A DNA stretch of 56,123 nucleotides from Melioribacter roseus (lineage in GTDB: Bacteria > Bacteroidota > Ignavibacteria > Ignavibacteriales > Melioribacteraceae), in NCBI GenBank assembly GCA_020722085.1, contig DYLN01000007.1, forward strand, positions 1 to 56,123. Reading direction: 5' to 3'. Of the stretch, positions 9,375 through 18,023 are shown one piece after another (the first letter of the stretch is position 1; every line of letters starts with the position of its first letter). Under the pieces are notes generated by a model. The model did no database searches, was not told the DNA's origin, and saw only the letters and a list, made by a program, of their open reading frames with translations. The position numbers and the translations under genes are program-made.

Positions 9375-10754
9375 TTATTCGTTCTGTCCCTCAGAAACGG
9401 ACTTTGTTGGAATTCCAAGTTCATCCATTTTACGGTAAAGAGAAGAAAGACCAATATCAAGAGCCTTTGCAGCTTCTTCTTTATTGTAATCAAACTTTTT
9501 TATTGTTTTAAGTATATGTTCACGCTCAAAATTTTTGATTGCTTCTTTCAGTGAATCCGGATAAGCCTGATAAACCGAATTGCCTTTGATATAATCCGGC
9601 AGGTCTTCGGTTGTAATAAAATTTGTTTTGCAGAAAATAATAGCTCTTTCGATTACATTTTCAAGTTCCCGGACCCCGCCTTTCCAATCGTAGCCCATTA
9701 ATATTTTCATTGTTTCGTTATCAACGCCTAAAATTTTTCTCCCCATTTCGGTGCAGTATTTTTCAACAAAATGGTTTACAAGAAGAGGAATATCTTCTTT
9801 TCTTTCGTTTAATGTTGGAAGTTTGATCTCCACTACATTTAATCTGTAAAAGAGATCCTCTCTGAACTGTCCGTTTTTAATTTTATCATGAAGGTCCTGA
9901 TTGGTAGCTGCAATAATTCTTACATTGGTTGTTACCGGTTTTGTTGAGCCGACCGGAATAAATTCTTTATCCTCAATTGCACGCAGCAGTTTTACTTGTA
10001 AATTTAACGGGAGGTCGCCGATTTCATCTAAAAAGAGAGTTCCGCCGTCGGCATATTTGAAAAGTCCCACCTTATCTTCGGTTGCGCCTGTAAAAGCACC
10101 TTTTTTATGTCCGAATAATTCACTTTCAATTAAATTTTCTGAAATGGCGCCGCAGTTTATGGGGAGAAAAATATTGTCTTTTCTCCGGCTGTTATAGTGA
10201 ATTGCTTTTGCGACCAATTCTTTTCCGGTTCCGCTTTTGCCAAAAATTAAAACATTGCTGTTTGCTGGCGCTACCTGAGCTATTAAATCAAAAATTCTTT
10301 TCATCGGTTTGCTTTTGCCAATTAAATTTGAAAACCCCGCTTCCAATGAGACTCTTTGTTTGAGAGCTTTATTTTCCTGTGCAAGTTTTTTGTAATCTAT
10401 TAAACGTTTGATGCGGACAATTAAGTCGTCGAACTCTACCGGCTTTATCAAATAATCGAAAGCTCCTTTTCTGAGTGAGTCAATTGCAGTGTTTACCGAA
10501 GCGTAGGCAGTCATTATTATGAAGAAAATTTCGGGATGGCTTTTTGAAACTTGATCTAAAAGCTGCATGCCGTCAATTTTCGGCATTTTTATATCTGTAA
10601 GTACGATTTCAATATCGTTTCTTTCATTTATTTTAGTTAAAGCTTCTTCGCCGTCAGAAGCAGTATCGGTTTGAAAACCTTCTTCTTCCAAAACCATTTT
10701 TAAGGAATCGCGTATCCCTTTTTCATCGTCTACAATTAAAATTCTTGAAGACAT
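9375..10754 (-). CDS. Sigma-54-dependent response regulator, NtrC family
   Basis: A 459-residue three-domain activator. The receiver (1-120) has Asp9-Asp10 and phospho-acceptor Asp54 (LTDIKMP). The AAA+ domain (about 140-375) has Walker A GKSGTGKE and the sigma-54-contacting GAFTGA loop (GHKKGAFTGA). The C-terminal Fis-type helix-turn-helix covers about 405-450 (EEAAKALDIGLSSLYRKMDEL). It should activate sigma-54 promoters when phosphorylated, almost certainly by the kinase encoded 11 bases upstream. No -24/-12 promoter was identified in the window, so its targets are unknown. Confidence 0.95.
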   Translation of the reverse strand: MSSRILIVDDEKGIRDSLKMVLEEEGFQTDTASDGEEALTKINERNDIEIVLTDIKMPKIDGMQLLDQVSKSHPEIFFIIMTAYASVNTAIDSLRKGAFDYLIKPVEFDDLIVRIKRLIDYKKLAQENKALKQRVSLEAGFSNLIGKSKPMKRIFDLIAQVAPANSNVLIFGKSGTGKELVAKAIHYNSRRKDNIFLPINCGAISENLIESELFGHKKGAFTGATEDKVGLFKYADGGTLFLDEIGDLPLNLQVKLLRAIEDKEFIPVGSTKPVTTNVRIIAATNQDLHDKIKNGQFREDLFYRLNVVEIKLPTLNERKEDIPLLVNHFVEKYCTEMGRKILGVDNETMKILMGYDWKGGVRELENVIERAIIFCKTNFITTEDLPDYIKGNSVYQAYPDSLKEAIKNFEREHILKTIKKFDYNKEEAAKALDIGLSSLYRKMDELGIPTKSVSEGQNE

Positions 10755-10765
10755 TTTTACTCCTT

Positions 10766-12265
10766 CTAATTTTCTCCTATTGGTAAAATTACGGTGAAGG
10801 TACTTCCTTTACCGACTTGACTTTTAACTTTTATTTCTCCGCTGGCTTTTTTTATAATTCCGTAGCTTACAGAGAGACCGAGTCCAGTGCCTTTTCCAGT
10901 TTCTTTAGTTGTGAAGAACGGGTCAAAGATTTTTTCCATTGTGTTTGTGTCCATGCCACAGCCGTTGTCGGTTATTTCAACGTAAACGTGTTTGTTTCGG
11001 CTGAACGATTTTACAAAAATATTGCCGGTTCCTTCAATGGCGTCAAGTGCGTTTAATAAAATATTAACAAAAACCTGGAGGAGCTGGTCGGCAGCAACGT
11101 TAACTTTAGGCAGGTTCTCAGCCAATTCACTTTCAAATTTTACTTTCTTAACGCGCTTATCGTATTTGACGATCCCCAGCGCAGTTTTGATTATGTCGGT
11201 TAAATCGTAAAGCCCAACAACGTATGTCGGCGGTCTTGAAAAGTCAACAAGTTCGCGTACTATTTTTGAAATTCTCTCAATGTTTTCTTTAATGTTTGCC
11301 AATTGCTCGCTTATGAATGCATCTTTGCTTCTTCTTTGGAGTATTTGTACAAGAGATGAAATTGAAGCAAGCGGATTGCCGATTTCGTGGGCTACTCCGG
11401 CAGCAAGCTGTCCTATTACCGCAAGTTTTTCCGACTGATCGACTTGAGCCTGAAGTTTTTTGAATTCTGTAAAATCTTTTATTATAACGTTTCTTCCGAT
11501 GTATTCGCCGTTGCTACTCGGCAGTTTGGTTACGTTGAGTTTTACGCTAATTATGTCGCCGTTTTTTGTTTGACGTTCTGTTTCAAAAATTTTTATTTCA
11601 CCTTTTTCGTTGACTTCATCCTGAATCAGTTTAAGCTCTTTTAGATATTTTTCGCCTGGAGGCAAAAGCAGAGAAGAAGGTTTTCCGATTACTTCTTCTT
11701 CAGTATAGCCGAATATTTGTTCTGCCCCTTTGTTCCAAGCAACAAATTTTTCATTGTTATCAATTACCATAATTGCCGAATCGGAAAAATGGAGAATATT
11801 TTTTAAGTATTCTTGGTTATTATTAAGTTTAGCTGCAAGCCTGTCTCTGTCGGTTTTTAAAATTTTCATCTCGGCATCTTCGTGCAGCATTCCATATCGA
11901 GCATAAACTTGTTCAAATAAATCATCTATGTATCCGGTAACGAGCAAGGGGTCAAAGCCAGGTGAACGTTCAATTTCTATGAAAGGAATAAAAGAATATC
12001 TGCCAAGGCTGAATACCTGGCTGATTTCAAGCAAGTTTAAAGAAGCTTTGGAAAAAAGATTGTAAGTCTCTATCAAATATTGGTCGGCTACCGTATATTC
12101 GGCTTTATCAATTATTTCCATAAAAATTCTTAGGCTGCTTTCAACAAATGTTCTCATTTGAGATTGTGACAATTTATTTTTAAGTAAACCGAAAATTTTT
12201 GCCGACCAATTTTCGGATATTGAATCGAAATATTTTGAGAAAAAATTTAGAAGTAATTTCTTCAT
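10766..12265 (-). CDS. PAS-domain sensor histidine kinase, NtrB-like
   Basis: A 499-residue cytoplasmic kinase. An all-helical N-terminal region of about 150 residues with no recognisable fold is followed by a PAS/PAC domain (about 153-270; [20 protein letters not shown]), a HisKA domain with His293 ([17 protein letters not shown]) and HATPase_c (N-box [13 protein letters not shown]-boxes DNGCGM and [11 protein letters not shown]). The HEIGNPL form is typical of NtrB/AtoS-type partners of sigma-54 activators. The response-regulator gene follows after 11 bases, making a cognate pair. No membrane helix is visible, so the signal is internal or sensed through PAS. Confidence 0.93.
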   Translation of the reverse strand: MKKLLLNFFSKYFDSISENWSAKIFGLLKNKLSQSQMRTFVESSLRIFMEIIDKAEYTVADQYLIETYNLFSKASLNLLEISQVFSLGRYSFIPFIEIERSPGFDPLLVTGYIDDLFEQVYARYGMLHEDAEMKILKTDRDRLAAKLNNNQEYLKNILHFSDSAIMVIDNNEKFVAWNKGAEQIFGYTEEEVIGKPSSLLLPPGEKYLKELKLIQDEVNEKGEIKIFETERQTKNGDIISVKLNVTKLPSSNGEYIGRNVIIKDFTEFKKLQAQVDQSEKLAVIGQLAAGVAHEIGNPLASISSLVQILQRRSKDAFISEQLANIKENIERISKIVRELVDFSRPPTYVVGLYDLTDIIKTALGIVKYDKRVKKVKFESELAENLPKVNVAADQLLQVFVNILLNALDAIEGTGNIFVKSFSRNKHVYVEITDNGCGMDTNTMEKIFDPFFTTKETGKGTGLGLSVSYGIIKKASGEIKVKSQVGKGSTFTVILPIGEN

Positions 12266-12593
12266 TAATTATAGAGCCTAATTTTATTTTGTTTTATATT
12301 TTTGATAATTAATTATGAAAAATAAATAAAGCAGTTTTCAATTGAAAGAAACTGAAAATATTGGCGAAAACCTCCATAATAAGTGTTCAAGGAACTGTGA
12401 AATATTTGTTTATGTATAAAACCCAGGCAATTGACGGTTGATAAATGCAAAACAAAGACTATAAATAGATGGGAAATTCTCAATGCTCAATAATCAATTT
12501 TCAATATTCAATTCGGAATTGCCAATCGGAATTTTTCATTGGGATATTTGTCGACTTTGTCGGCATAAGAATAAAAATAATTTAAGGGGACTT
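12266..12593. other. Divergent intergenic region, no gene seen
   Basis: These 328 bases separate the divergent kinase and DUF4139 genes and must hold both promoters. The sequence is very AT-rich. A run of CTCAAT/TTCAAT words at 12478-12515 resembles similar low-complexity DNA at 150-205. An open frame continues upstream of the DUF4139 start but has no gene-like content. I found no convincing promoter pair, operator or RNA. Confidence 0.5.
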
Positions 12594-14192
12594 ATGAAAA
12601 ACCTATTTGTTTCTGCTCTGGTAGTTCTTTTATTCGTTAATCCGGCATTTGCATCTCAGCAGAAGATAGTAAAACCCACTCTGAAAAGTGCTAAGGTTTT
12701 CACAAACGGTGCTCAATTGAGTTACACTGCCGAAGTGAAACTTAACAAAGGTATCAACGAAGTGATTTTAACAGACCTTGCCGATAATATCGATAGAAAC
12801 AGTGTTACCGCTGCCGGCAGAGGAGATGCTGTAATTTTATCTGTTGTTCAGAGGTTCGATTATCTTGAACTACCACAAAAGGACCCTTTGGTTAAAGCTC
12901 TGGAAGATTCTCTTGAACTGCTGAATAATTTAATTGATACGAAGAAAATTGACAGTGAAGTTTTAGGAAATGAACAGGATTTAATTTTGTCGAATAAACA
13001 ATTGGGTGGGAAAGAAGGGAAAGTAAGCGTTGCCGAACTTCAAAATATGGCAGCTTTTTACAGAAAAAGGTTGAGCGAAATTAAAAACGACATGCACAAA
13101 ATTGATATTGAGATAAAGAAGATTCAAAAGGCAGCCGACAGAATTAAAAAACAACTTGACGATCTTAAAAGTAAAATTAACCAGAGAACAAATCAGCTTG
13201 TCGTTACTCTTTCTGCAGAATCTCAAGTAAACTTTGGACTGGATGTTTCATGTATAATTACAAATGCTGGCTGGACACCTTATTATGACATAAGAGTTCC
13301 AAATATTTCATCAAAAGCGGACTTAGCTTATAAAGCAAATGTTTGGCAGAAAAGCGGTTACGACTGGAAAGATATTGATATAATTCTTTCAACAAGAAGT
13401 CCCTATCAAAACAATCAAAAGCCCGAACTTAATCCGTGGTTTATTAACTTTTTAGAGCCGAGACCGTTGTCGAAAAGCATACGTGGTAAAAATATGGAAA
13501 AACTATCTATGCCTGATATAGCTGTAACCGAAGCAAAGGATGAAGCACAGACAATGGCAAATTACATGAATATTAATCAAACCCAGCTTGCGGTCGAGTT
13601 TTCACCGTCGATGAAATTTTCAATTCCATCTGATGGAAAACCTTATTCAATTGACATACAGAATTATGAACTGCCTGCAGATTATGAATATTATGCTGCA
13701 CCAAAACTGGATGACAATGCTTTCCTTGTCGGGAATTTAAAACAATGGTCGAATTACAATTTGCTGCCAGGCTCAGCGAATATTTATTTTGAAAATTCAT
13801 ATGTTGGCAAAACTTATTTGAATCCCTTTATTGCTCAAGATTCATTAGCAATTTCGTTAGGACGTGATCAATCGGTAGTTTTAAGTAAAAATCTATTAAA
13901 AGATTTTTCCGATAATAAATTTCTAAGCAGTAATGTCGAAAGAACCTTTGCTTATGAAATAAAAATTAAGAATAACAAAACCGTTCCGGTAAAAATTTCT
14001 GTTGAAGACCAGGTACCGCTTTCTAAAAATGAAGATATCGAAGTGAAATTGATCGACAGTTCCGGTGCGATTTACAATGCGGAAACCGGTTTGCTTCGGT
14101 GGAATGTTGAACTGAAACCGGGAGGGTTAATAACAAAACGACTTATGTATTCAGTCACTTATCCCAAAGATAAGGTAATTCCTAATTTATGA
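12594..14192 (+). CDS. Exported DUF4139 domain protein (mucoidy-inhibitor MuiA-like)
   Basis: A 532-residue protein with a clear signal peptide (MKNLFVSALVVLLFVNPAFA, then SQQK). The N-terminal DUF4140-like part (VFTNGAQLSYTAEVKLNKGINEVILTDL) and the long beta-rich DUF4139 part (GWTPYYDIRVPNISSKADLAYKA and later) match the MuiA family, joined by a coiled-coil segment around residues 165-200 rich in Lys and Glu. The family is periplasmic or surface-associated and poorly understood; a link with exopolysaccharide is reported only by name. AAGGGGA upstream of the ATG at 12594 fixes the start; the frame extends 37 codons further up without gene-like content. It overlaps the convergent hydroxylase gene by six bases. 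Confidence 0.85.
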   Translation: MKNLFVSALVVLLFVNPAFASQQKIVKPTLKSAKVFTNGAQLSYTAEVKLNKGINEVILTDLADNIDRNSVTAAGRGDAVILSVVQRFDYLELPQKDPLVKALEDSLELLNNLIDTKKIDSEVLGNEQDLILSNKQLGGKEGKVSVAELQNMAAFYRKRLSEIKNDMHKIDIEIKKIQKAADRIKKQLDDLKSKINQRTNQLVVTLSAESQVNFGLDVSCIITNAGWTPYYDIRVPNISSKADLAYKANVWQKSGYDWKDIDIILSTRSPYQNNQKPELNPWFINFLEPRPLSKSIRGKNMEKLSMPDIAVTEAKDEAQTMANYMNINQTQLAVEFSPSMKFSIPSDGKPYSIDIQNYELPADYEYYAAPKLDDNAFLVGNLKQWSNYNLLPGSANIYFENSYVGKTYLNPFIAQDSLAISLGRDQSVVLSKNLLKDFSDNKFLSSNVERTFAYEIKIKNNKTVPVKISVEDQVPLSKNEDIEVKLIDSSGAIYNAETGLLRWNVELKPGGLITKRLMYSVTYPKDKVIPNL

Positions 14193-15056
14193 GAATTTTG
14201 CTTTTTTGTTTGACTTAAGCTGACGTGGGAATAAACTAAACTCTTCTTCGCTTTTGGGATTCTTATTATAGCTTCTGAACGCAAAGAAAAATTGCTTGAA
14301 AAAATTAGCCGGGAAGAATGTTTTCAATCCGTATATTTCGGCTTTTCCGCCCGGCAGGTAAGCTGAATTAAAAAGCCAGTCCCAAATTGCGAGTTTTGTG
14401 GCAAAGTTTCTGTTTCTTCCTTTACCTATTGTGTGGTGCCAGCGGTGCATCTCAGGCCCGTTAATTATTAATTGAAGCCATCCTGATTTAACGTTTATGT
14501 TGGAATGAATGTACATCCCCCACACCGCACTTATAACGCCTTTGTAAGCAACAACCTGCGGCGGAGAGCCTAACAGAACAATAGGGAGGAATTCGACAGT
14601 TTGATTAATTAAAATTTCGAAAGCGTGGGAACGTGAGCCGGAAAGCCAGTCGACTTTTTTAGGGGAATGGTGGGCTTCATGAATTCTCCACAAATATTTG
14701 TTGCTGTGCTGCCAACGGTGCATCCAGTAAATATAAAGGTCATGTGTGATTGTAAAGAATATTAATTGAATCCATGTTGGTACATTCGAAAATAATTTTA
14801 GGCGTGACATACCAGTGCTGTTATCGATGTTAGCAATTATACCCGAAAAAATTATTATTCCCAGAATGTAATTTTGTGCTATGCTGTAGAGAGCAAGATC
14901 ATTAAAGAAACCTTCTCTCACAATTTTTTGGTTTTTGTTGTAGGGGAAAATTCTCTCTAATAGAATAAACAAAATTGCCGCACCAATTATAATCGAATAA
15001 GAAGCAATTTCGTAGCCTTGCAGATTTATAAAGTAATCCAAAATTTTCTCTAGCAT
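14187..15056 (-). CDS. Sterol desaturase / fatty acid hydroxylase family membrane protein
   Basis: A 289-residue integral membrane di-iron oxygenase. Histidine clusters that bind the two irons are present: HDLYIYWMHRWQH, HEAHH and HRWHH. Several hydrophobic segments lie before and between them (about 18-40, 60-80, 90-110 and 150-175). The family hydroxylates or desaturates C-H bonds of lipids, sterols, hopanoids or carotenoids, so the substrate here is open. It is convergent with the DUF4139 gene with a six-base overlap, and stands 123 bases downstream of the NeuB-like gene. It may be the last gene of that cluster or independent. Confidence 0.9.
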   Translation of the reverse strand: MLEKILDYFINLQGYEIASYSIIIGAAILFILLERIFPYNKNQKIVREGFFNDLALYSIAQNYILGIIIFSGIIANIDNSTGMSRLKLFSNVPTWIQLIFFTITHDLYIYWMHRWQHSNKYLWRIHEAHHSPKKVDWLSGSRSHAFEILINQTVEFLPIVLLGSPPQVVAYKGVISAVWGMYIHSNINVKSGWLQLIINGPEMHRWHHTIGKGRNRNFATKLAIWDWLFNSAYLPGGKAEIYGLKTFFPANFFKQFFFAFRSYNKNPKSEEEFSLFPRQLKSNKKAKFS

Positions 15057-15179
15057 AATTCTACTCCGACAAATTTTAAGAGCGGGGAAAATCAGAAAAT
15101 AATTTTCAATTAAATCATCTGTGCAAGACGTGTTCCATTTTTAAGAAGATATTTTATGTTCAGTCTCGTTGAGGATGGA

Positions 15180-16076
15180 CTAAACAGTCACGTCGTTTTT
15201 AGCACGCCTCAACTTTTTGATGTTTGGATACTCGCTCTCATACACTTTTTTTATACCGTCACCTAACGCTTTCTCGATATCACGTATATCTTTTACAAGT
15301 CTGAACATACCTCCAATTTCAACCGATGCAGCTTGATCCGTACCCCACATTGCCCGGTCAAGAGTAATATGTCTTTCTACAAAACAAGCACCAATGGCAA
15401 TAGCTGCAAGTGTCGGTGCTAGTCCGGTTTCATGACCAGAATAACCTATTGGCACACCCGGGAATTTTTTCTTATATGTTTTTATCACATTTAGATTTAG
15501 TTCTTCTAATTTGCATGGATACGTAGATGTTGATTGAGCAATTAATAATTTATCTGTTCCGAGTAAATTGACGGCTGATTCGATTTCTTCCATCGTAGAC
15601 ATGCCGGTTGAAAGCATGACTGGTCTTTTTGTTGCTTTTACTTTTTTCAAAAGGTTCTCATCGGTGAGCGAAGCAGATGCCAATTTGTAAGCAACGGGTT
15701 CAAACTCTTCAAGGAAATTTAGAGCTTCTTCGTCCCACGCAGATGCAAACCAATCAATGCCCTTTTCTTTGCAGTATCTGTCTATCTCTGAATATTCTTC
15801 GAAAGAAAATTCTACCTTGCGTCGGTACTCAATATATGGAATTCTTCCCCATGGTGTATCTCTTTCAATATACCATTGATCTTTCGGGACACAAAGTTCG
15901 GGGGTTCTTTTTTGAAATTTTACAGCGTCGCATCCAGCAAATACAGCGCCGTCAATTAATTTTTTAGCCAGTTCGAGTGAACCGTTGTGATTAATTCCGA
16001 TTTCCGCAATAATATAAATTGGTTCGGAATCACCTATATATCTGCTACCGAATAAAACTTTTGCTGTGTTTGTCAT
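15180..16076 (-). CDS. NeuB-like ulosonic acid synthase lacking the SAF domain (SpsE type)
   Basis: Condenses phosphoenolpyruvate with an aldose or aldose phosphate to give a sialic-acid-like 3-deoxy-2-ulosonic acid. The 298-residue protein is a TIM barrel with the family start (YIIAEIGINHNGSLELAKKL), the substrate block CDAVKFQKRTPE, and the C-terminal blocks GYSGHE and VERHITLDRAMWGTD. It stops soon after SEYPNIKKLRR, where the family's antifreeze-like SAF domain (about 60 residues) normally begins. It overlaps the phosphatase gene by 32 bases, suggesting tight coupling and possibly a phosphorylated product, as in the Kdn-9-phosphate route of Bacteroides. The exact sugar cannot be read from sequence. 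Confidence 0.9.
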   Translation of the reverse strand: MTNTAKVLFGSRYIGDSEPIYIIAEIGINHNGSLELAKKLIDGAVFAGCDAVKFQKRTPELCVPKDQWYIERDTPWGRIPYIEYRRKVEFSFEEYSEIDRYCKEKGIDWFASAWDEEALNFLEEFEPVAYKLASASLTDENLLKKVKATKRPVMLSTGMSTMEEIESAVNLLGTDKLLIAQSTSTYPCKLEELNLNVIKTYKKKFPGVPIGYSGHETGLAPTLAAIAIGACFVERHITLDRAMWGTDQAASVEIGGMFRLVKDIRDIEKALGDGIKKVYESEYPNIKKLRRAKNDVTV

Positions 16077-16602
16077 TTGTCACCTTTTTGTTTTTGGCTT
16101 CTATTATTAATTCCGCAAAATCTCTAAAAGCTCCGTATCCACCTTTGCTTTCTACGATTACATCCGCAATCTTAAGTATGAATTTTGTTGCATCGGCGGG
16201 ACATGCAGTTAGCCCGGCAATATTCATAACTTCGATGTCGTTTACATCATCGCCGATGAAGGCAACTTCTTCGGGCTTTAATTTTTTCCTTTGTAAAATC
16301 TCTTCTAAAATTTCTGCTTTGTTTAAAACGCCGAGATGAACTTCTTCCATCTTTAGTTTTTCGGCACGTTTTCTAACGATATTTGTGTTTTCTCCTGTTA
16401 GAATTCCAACTTCTACTTCCGCATGTTTTTTTAATCTTTCAACACCCATACCGTCACGGATAGAAAACCTTTTCATTAATTCGCCATCGGCTGAATAATA
16501 AACGCCGGTGTCGGTCAAAACGCCGTCGCAATCGGTCAGAAGCAGTTTAATTTTCTTTGCACGATCCAGGATTTGTTTTTTAGTTAATTTTTTTTTCGTC
16601 AT
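16045..16602 (-). CDS. KdsC-like HAD phosphatase (ulosonic acid phosphatase)
   Basis: A 185-residue HAD-superfamily phosphatase of the small KdsC type. It has the nucleophile motif LLTDCDGVLTD (Asp24 nucleophile, Asp26 acid-base), motif II ILTGE, and the late metal site FIGDDVNDIEVM; the length is typical of the tetrameric capless enzymes. Relatives hydrolyse Kdo-8-phosphate or Kdn-9-phosphate. Because it overlaps the NeuB-like gene by 32 bases and no KdsA is near, the Kdn-9-phosphate type is the more likely role. Alternatives are a true Kdo-8-phosphate phosphatase or the phosphatase domain seen in NeuA-like fusions. Confidence 0.9.
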   Translation of the reverse strand: MTKKKLTKKQILDRAKKIKLLLTDCDGVLTDTGVYYSADGELMKRFSIRDGMGVERLKKHAEVEVGILTGENTNIVRKRAEKLKMEEVHLGVLNKAEILEEILQRKKLKPEEVAFIGDDVNDIEVMNIAGLTACPADATKFILKIADVIVESKGGYGAFRDFAELIIEAKNKKVTNDKHSKSFIR

Positions 16603-16662
16603 AAAAATTTAGCTCTAAAATACTTTATAAACTTTCCAGTGTTATAACTTTTTAACCGGTTT

Positions 16663-17466
16663 TTACCACGCTGTCCACCCGCCGTCAACAATAAGATTTG
16701 CACCTGTCATATAACTCGAAGCGTTGCTGGCTAAAAAAATTAATGCACCTTTGTAATCGGTAGGTTTAGCCATCTTTCCCAAAGGAGTTTTTGCCGAATA
16801 TTTTTCTATGAAAAATTCGTCCTGAGAATTTTCAACGCCGCCAGGGGTTAATGTGTTTACACGAACGCCGGCTTTACCCCAATAAGCTGCGAGATATTTT
16901 GTGAACATTATGACCGCTCCTTTGGTAGCTGAGTAAGCCGGGGGTTTGTAAAAAGATTGTGAACCGTCTTTTTTAATATATAAAGATTGATCCGGCGCAG
17001 TTATTCCGTAAGTGGAAGCAATATTAATTATGCTTCCGGATTTTTGTTTTGCCATTTCTGTACCTATAATTTGAGAGCATAGAAATACGCCGGTTAAGTT
17101 TACGTCCACGGATTTTTGCCAGAGTTCCAATGGATAATTTTCAAACTTCGACTGTTCTGCCGCAGCTTTAGGATTTTCGAACATATCGTTTATTGCAGCA
17201 TTGTTAACAAGAACATCAATGTGTCCGAATTTTTGCAAAACTTTATCCCGAAGTTTTTTTATTGAGTCCGGATTGGTCACATCTAATCCGCTTCCCATAG
17301 ATTCGGTTTGCAAAGTTTTTGCAAAGTCAGCACATTCTAATTCATTAATATCAGCGGCAATAACATTTGCACCCGCTTCACTTAATGCTTTGCAATGTTC
17401 CTTGCCTAATAACCCTAATGCCCCTGTTACAATTGCTGTTTTATTTTTTAAACTGAATAATTCCAT
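16663..17466 (-). CDS. SDR-family oxidoreductase (PtmA-like)
   Basis: A 267-residue short-chain dehydrogenase with a Rossmann fold. The nucleotide motif is TGALGLLG (TGxxxGxG), the structural motif is LVNNAA (NNAG-like), catalytic Tyr and Lys are in YSATK with Ser upstream in NIAST, and the C-terminus ends SYMTGANLIVDGGW. Similar SDRs (PtmA) occur in flagellin and surface sialic-acid-like sugar clusters. Here it lies between the phosphatase and aminotransferase genes, so it probably oxidises a sugar hydroxyl to a ketone for transamination; that is inference. ATG at 17466 gives the normal family start; a GTG at 17487 has no ribosome binding site. Confidence 0.87.
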   Translation of the reverse strand: MELFSLKNKTAIVTGALGLLGKEHCKALSEAGANVIAADINELECADFAKTLQTESMGSGLDVTNPDSIKKLRDKVLQKFGHIDVLVNNAAINDMFENPKAAAEQSKFENYPLELWQKSVDVNLTGVFLCSQIIGTEMAKQKSGSIINIASTYGITAPDQSLYIKKDGSQSFYKPPAYSATKGAVIMFTKYLAAYWGKAGVRVNTLTPGGVENSQDEFFIEKYSAKTPLGKMAKPTDYKGALIFLASNASSYMTGANLIVDGGWTAW

Positions 17467-17495
17467 ATTCCTAGAAATGAATTTCACAAATTACA

Positions 17496-17710
17496 TTATA
17501 AAATTACTCTTTTATATTTCAAAGAATCTTCACTGAAATTTACTAACAATCCTAATTTACATTTCGATGCGACAAGGTAATTCAATATTTGTTTTATGTT
17601 TGAATTTGAAAGAATTTCAATAGCGTTTGCTTCAAGAATTATTTTATCATATTCCCAATTCATTTTGTACTTCCATACAACACCCAATAATTGCATAAAC
17701 TTCATTCTTA
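17496..17710 (-). pseudogene. Remnant of a GxxExxY-family gene
   Basis: Two pieces of the GxxExxY protein (PF13366) are visible in different frames. The N-terminal piece (about 17704-17650) reads EVYAIIGCCMEVQNELG, matching the family's IIGAxIEVHxELG block, then hits a stop. The C-terminal piece (about 17654-17496) reads YDKIILEANAIEIL then NYLVASKCKLGLLVNF, matching the ELKAV...LNYLKATGLxxGLLINF end. The middle third, including the catalytic-looking GxxExxY segment, is missing. This is an internally deleted, frameshifted relic. A terminal-inverted-repeat element abuts its upstream end. Confidence 0.75.
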
Positions 17711-17905
17711 TATAACTCACATTACGCAGAATGTTAATTGGAATTGCCACGAGCTTTAGCTCGTGGATTAATGAACACCCAAAAAACGGCTTTAGCCACA
17801 TTAATTACGAAAAATGGTGCTAAAGCACGAAATTTTGTTTTAATTTGGTTCCCGACATGAATGTCGGGGCTATTAAATAACCACCATTGCGTAAGGTGAG
17901 TTATA
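17711..17905. mobile_element. 195-bp MITE-like element with 18-bp terminal inverted repeats
   Basis: TATAACTCACATTACGCA at 17711-17728 is repeated inverted at 17888-17905 with one mismatch (17 of 18). The interior holds no gene but two perfect hairpins: CCACGAGCT-TT-AGCTCGTGG (17747-17766) and CCCGACAT-GA-ATGTCGGG (17851-17868). It lies between the GxxExxY relic and the aminotransferase gene. No convincing target-site duplication was seen. It is probably moved by a transposase encoded elsewhere. Confidence 0.7.
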
Positions 17906-17920
17906 ACATATTTTCCATAT

Positions 17921-18023
17921 TTATTCTTGAAATCTGTGAAATCCGTGTCTTTTTTTACTGGTTTCACATTACTTATTCTTGAAATCCGTGAAATCCGTGT
18001 CTTTTTTTACTGGTTTCATATTA
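17921..18023. repeat. 52-bp tandem duplication at the aminotransferase 3' end
   Basis: A 52-base unit with the words TTATTCTTGAAATC and TGAAATCCGTGTC occurs at 17921-17972 and again at 17973-18023 with very few differences. The stop codon of the aminotransferase gene (17969-17971) falls at the junction, so the last 17 or so residues of that protein are encoded by the distal copy. The CGGATTTCAC words suggest a dispersed repeat rather than conserved protein sequence. Confidence 0.85.

Noticed and set aside
17734-17967. Open frame of 77 codons on the minus strand beginning MKPVKKDTDFTDF
   Set aside because: It is made of the second copy of the 52-base tandem repeat plus the MITE-like element; no gene-like content.
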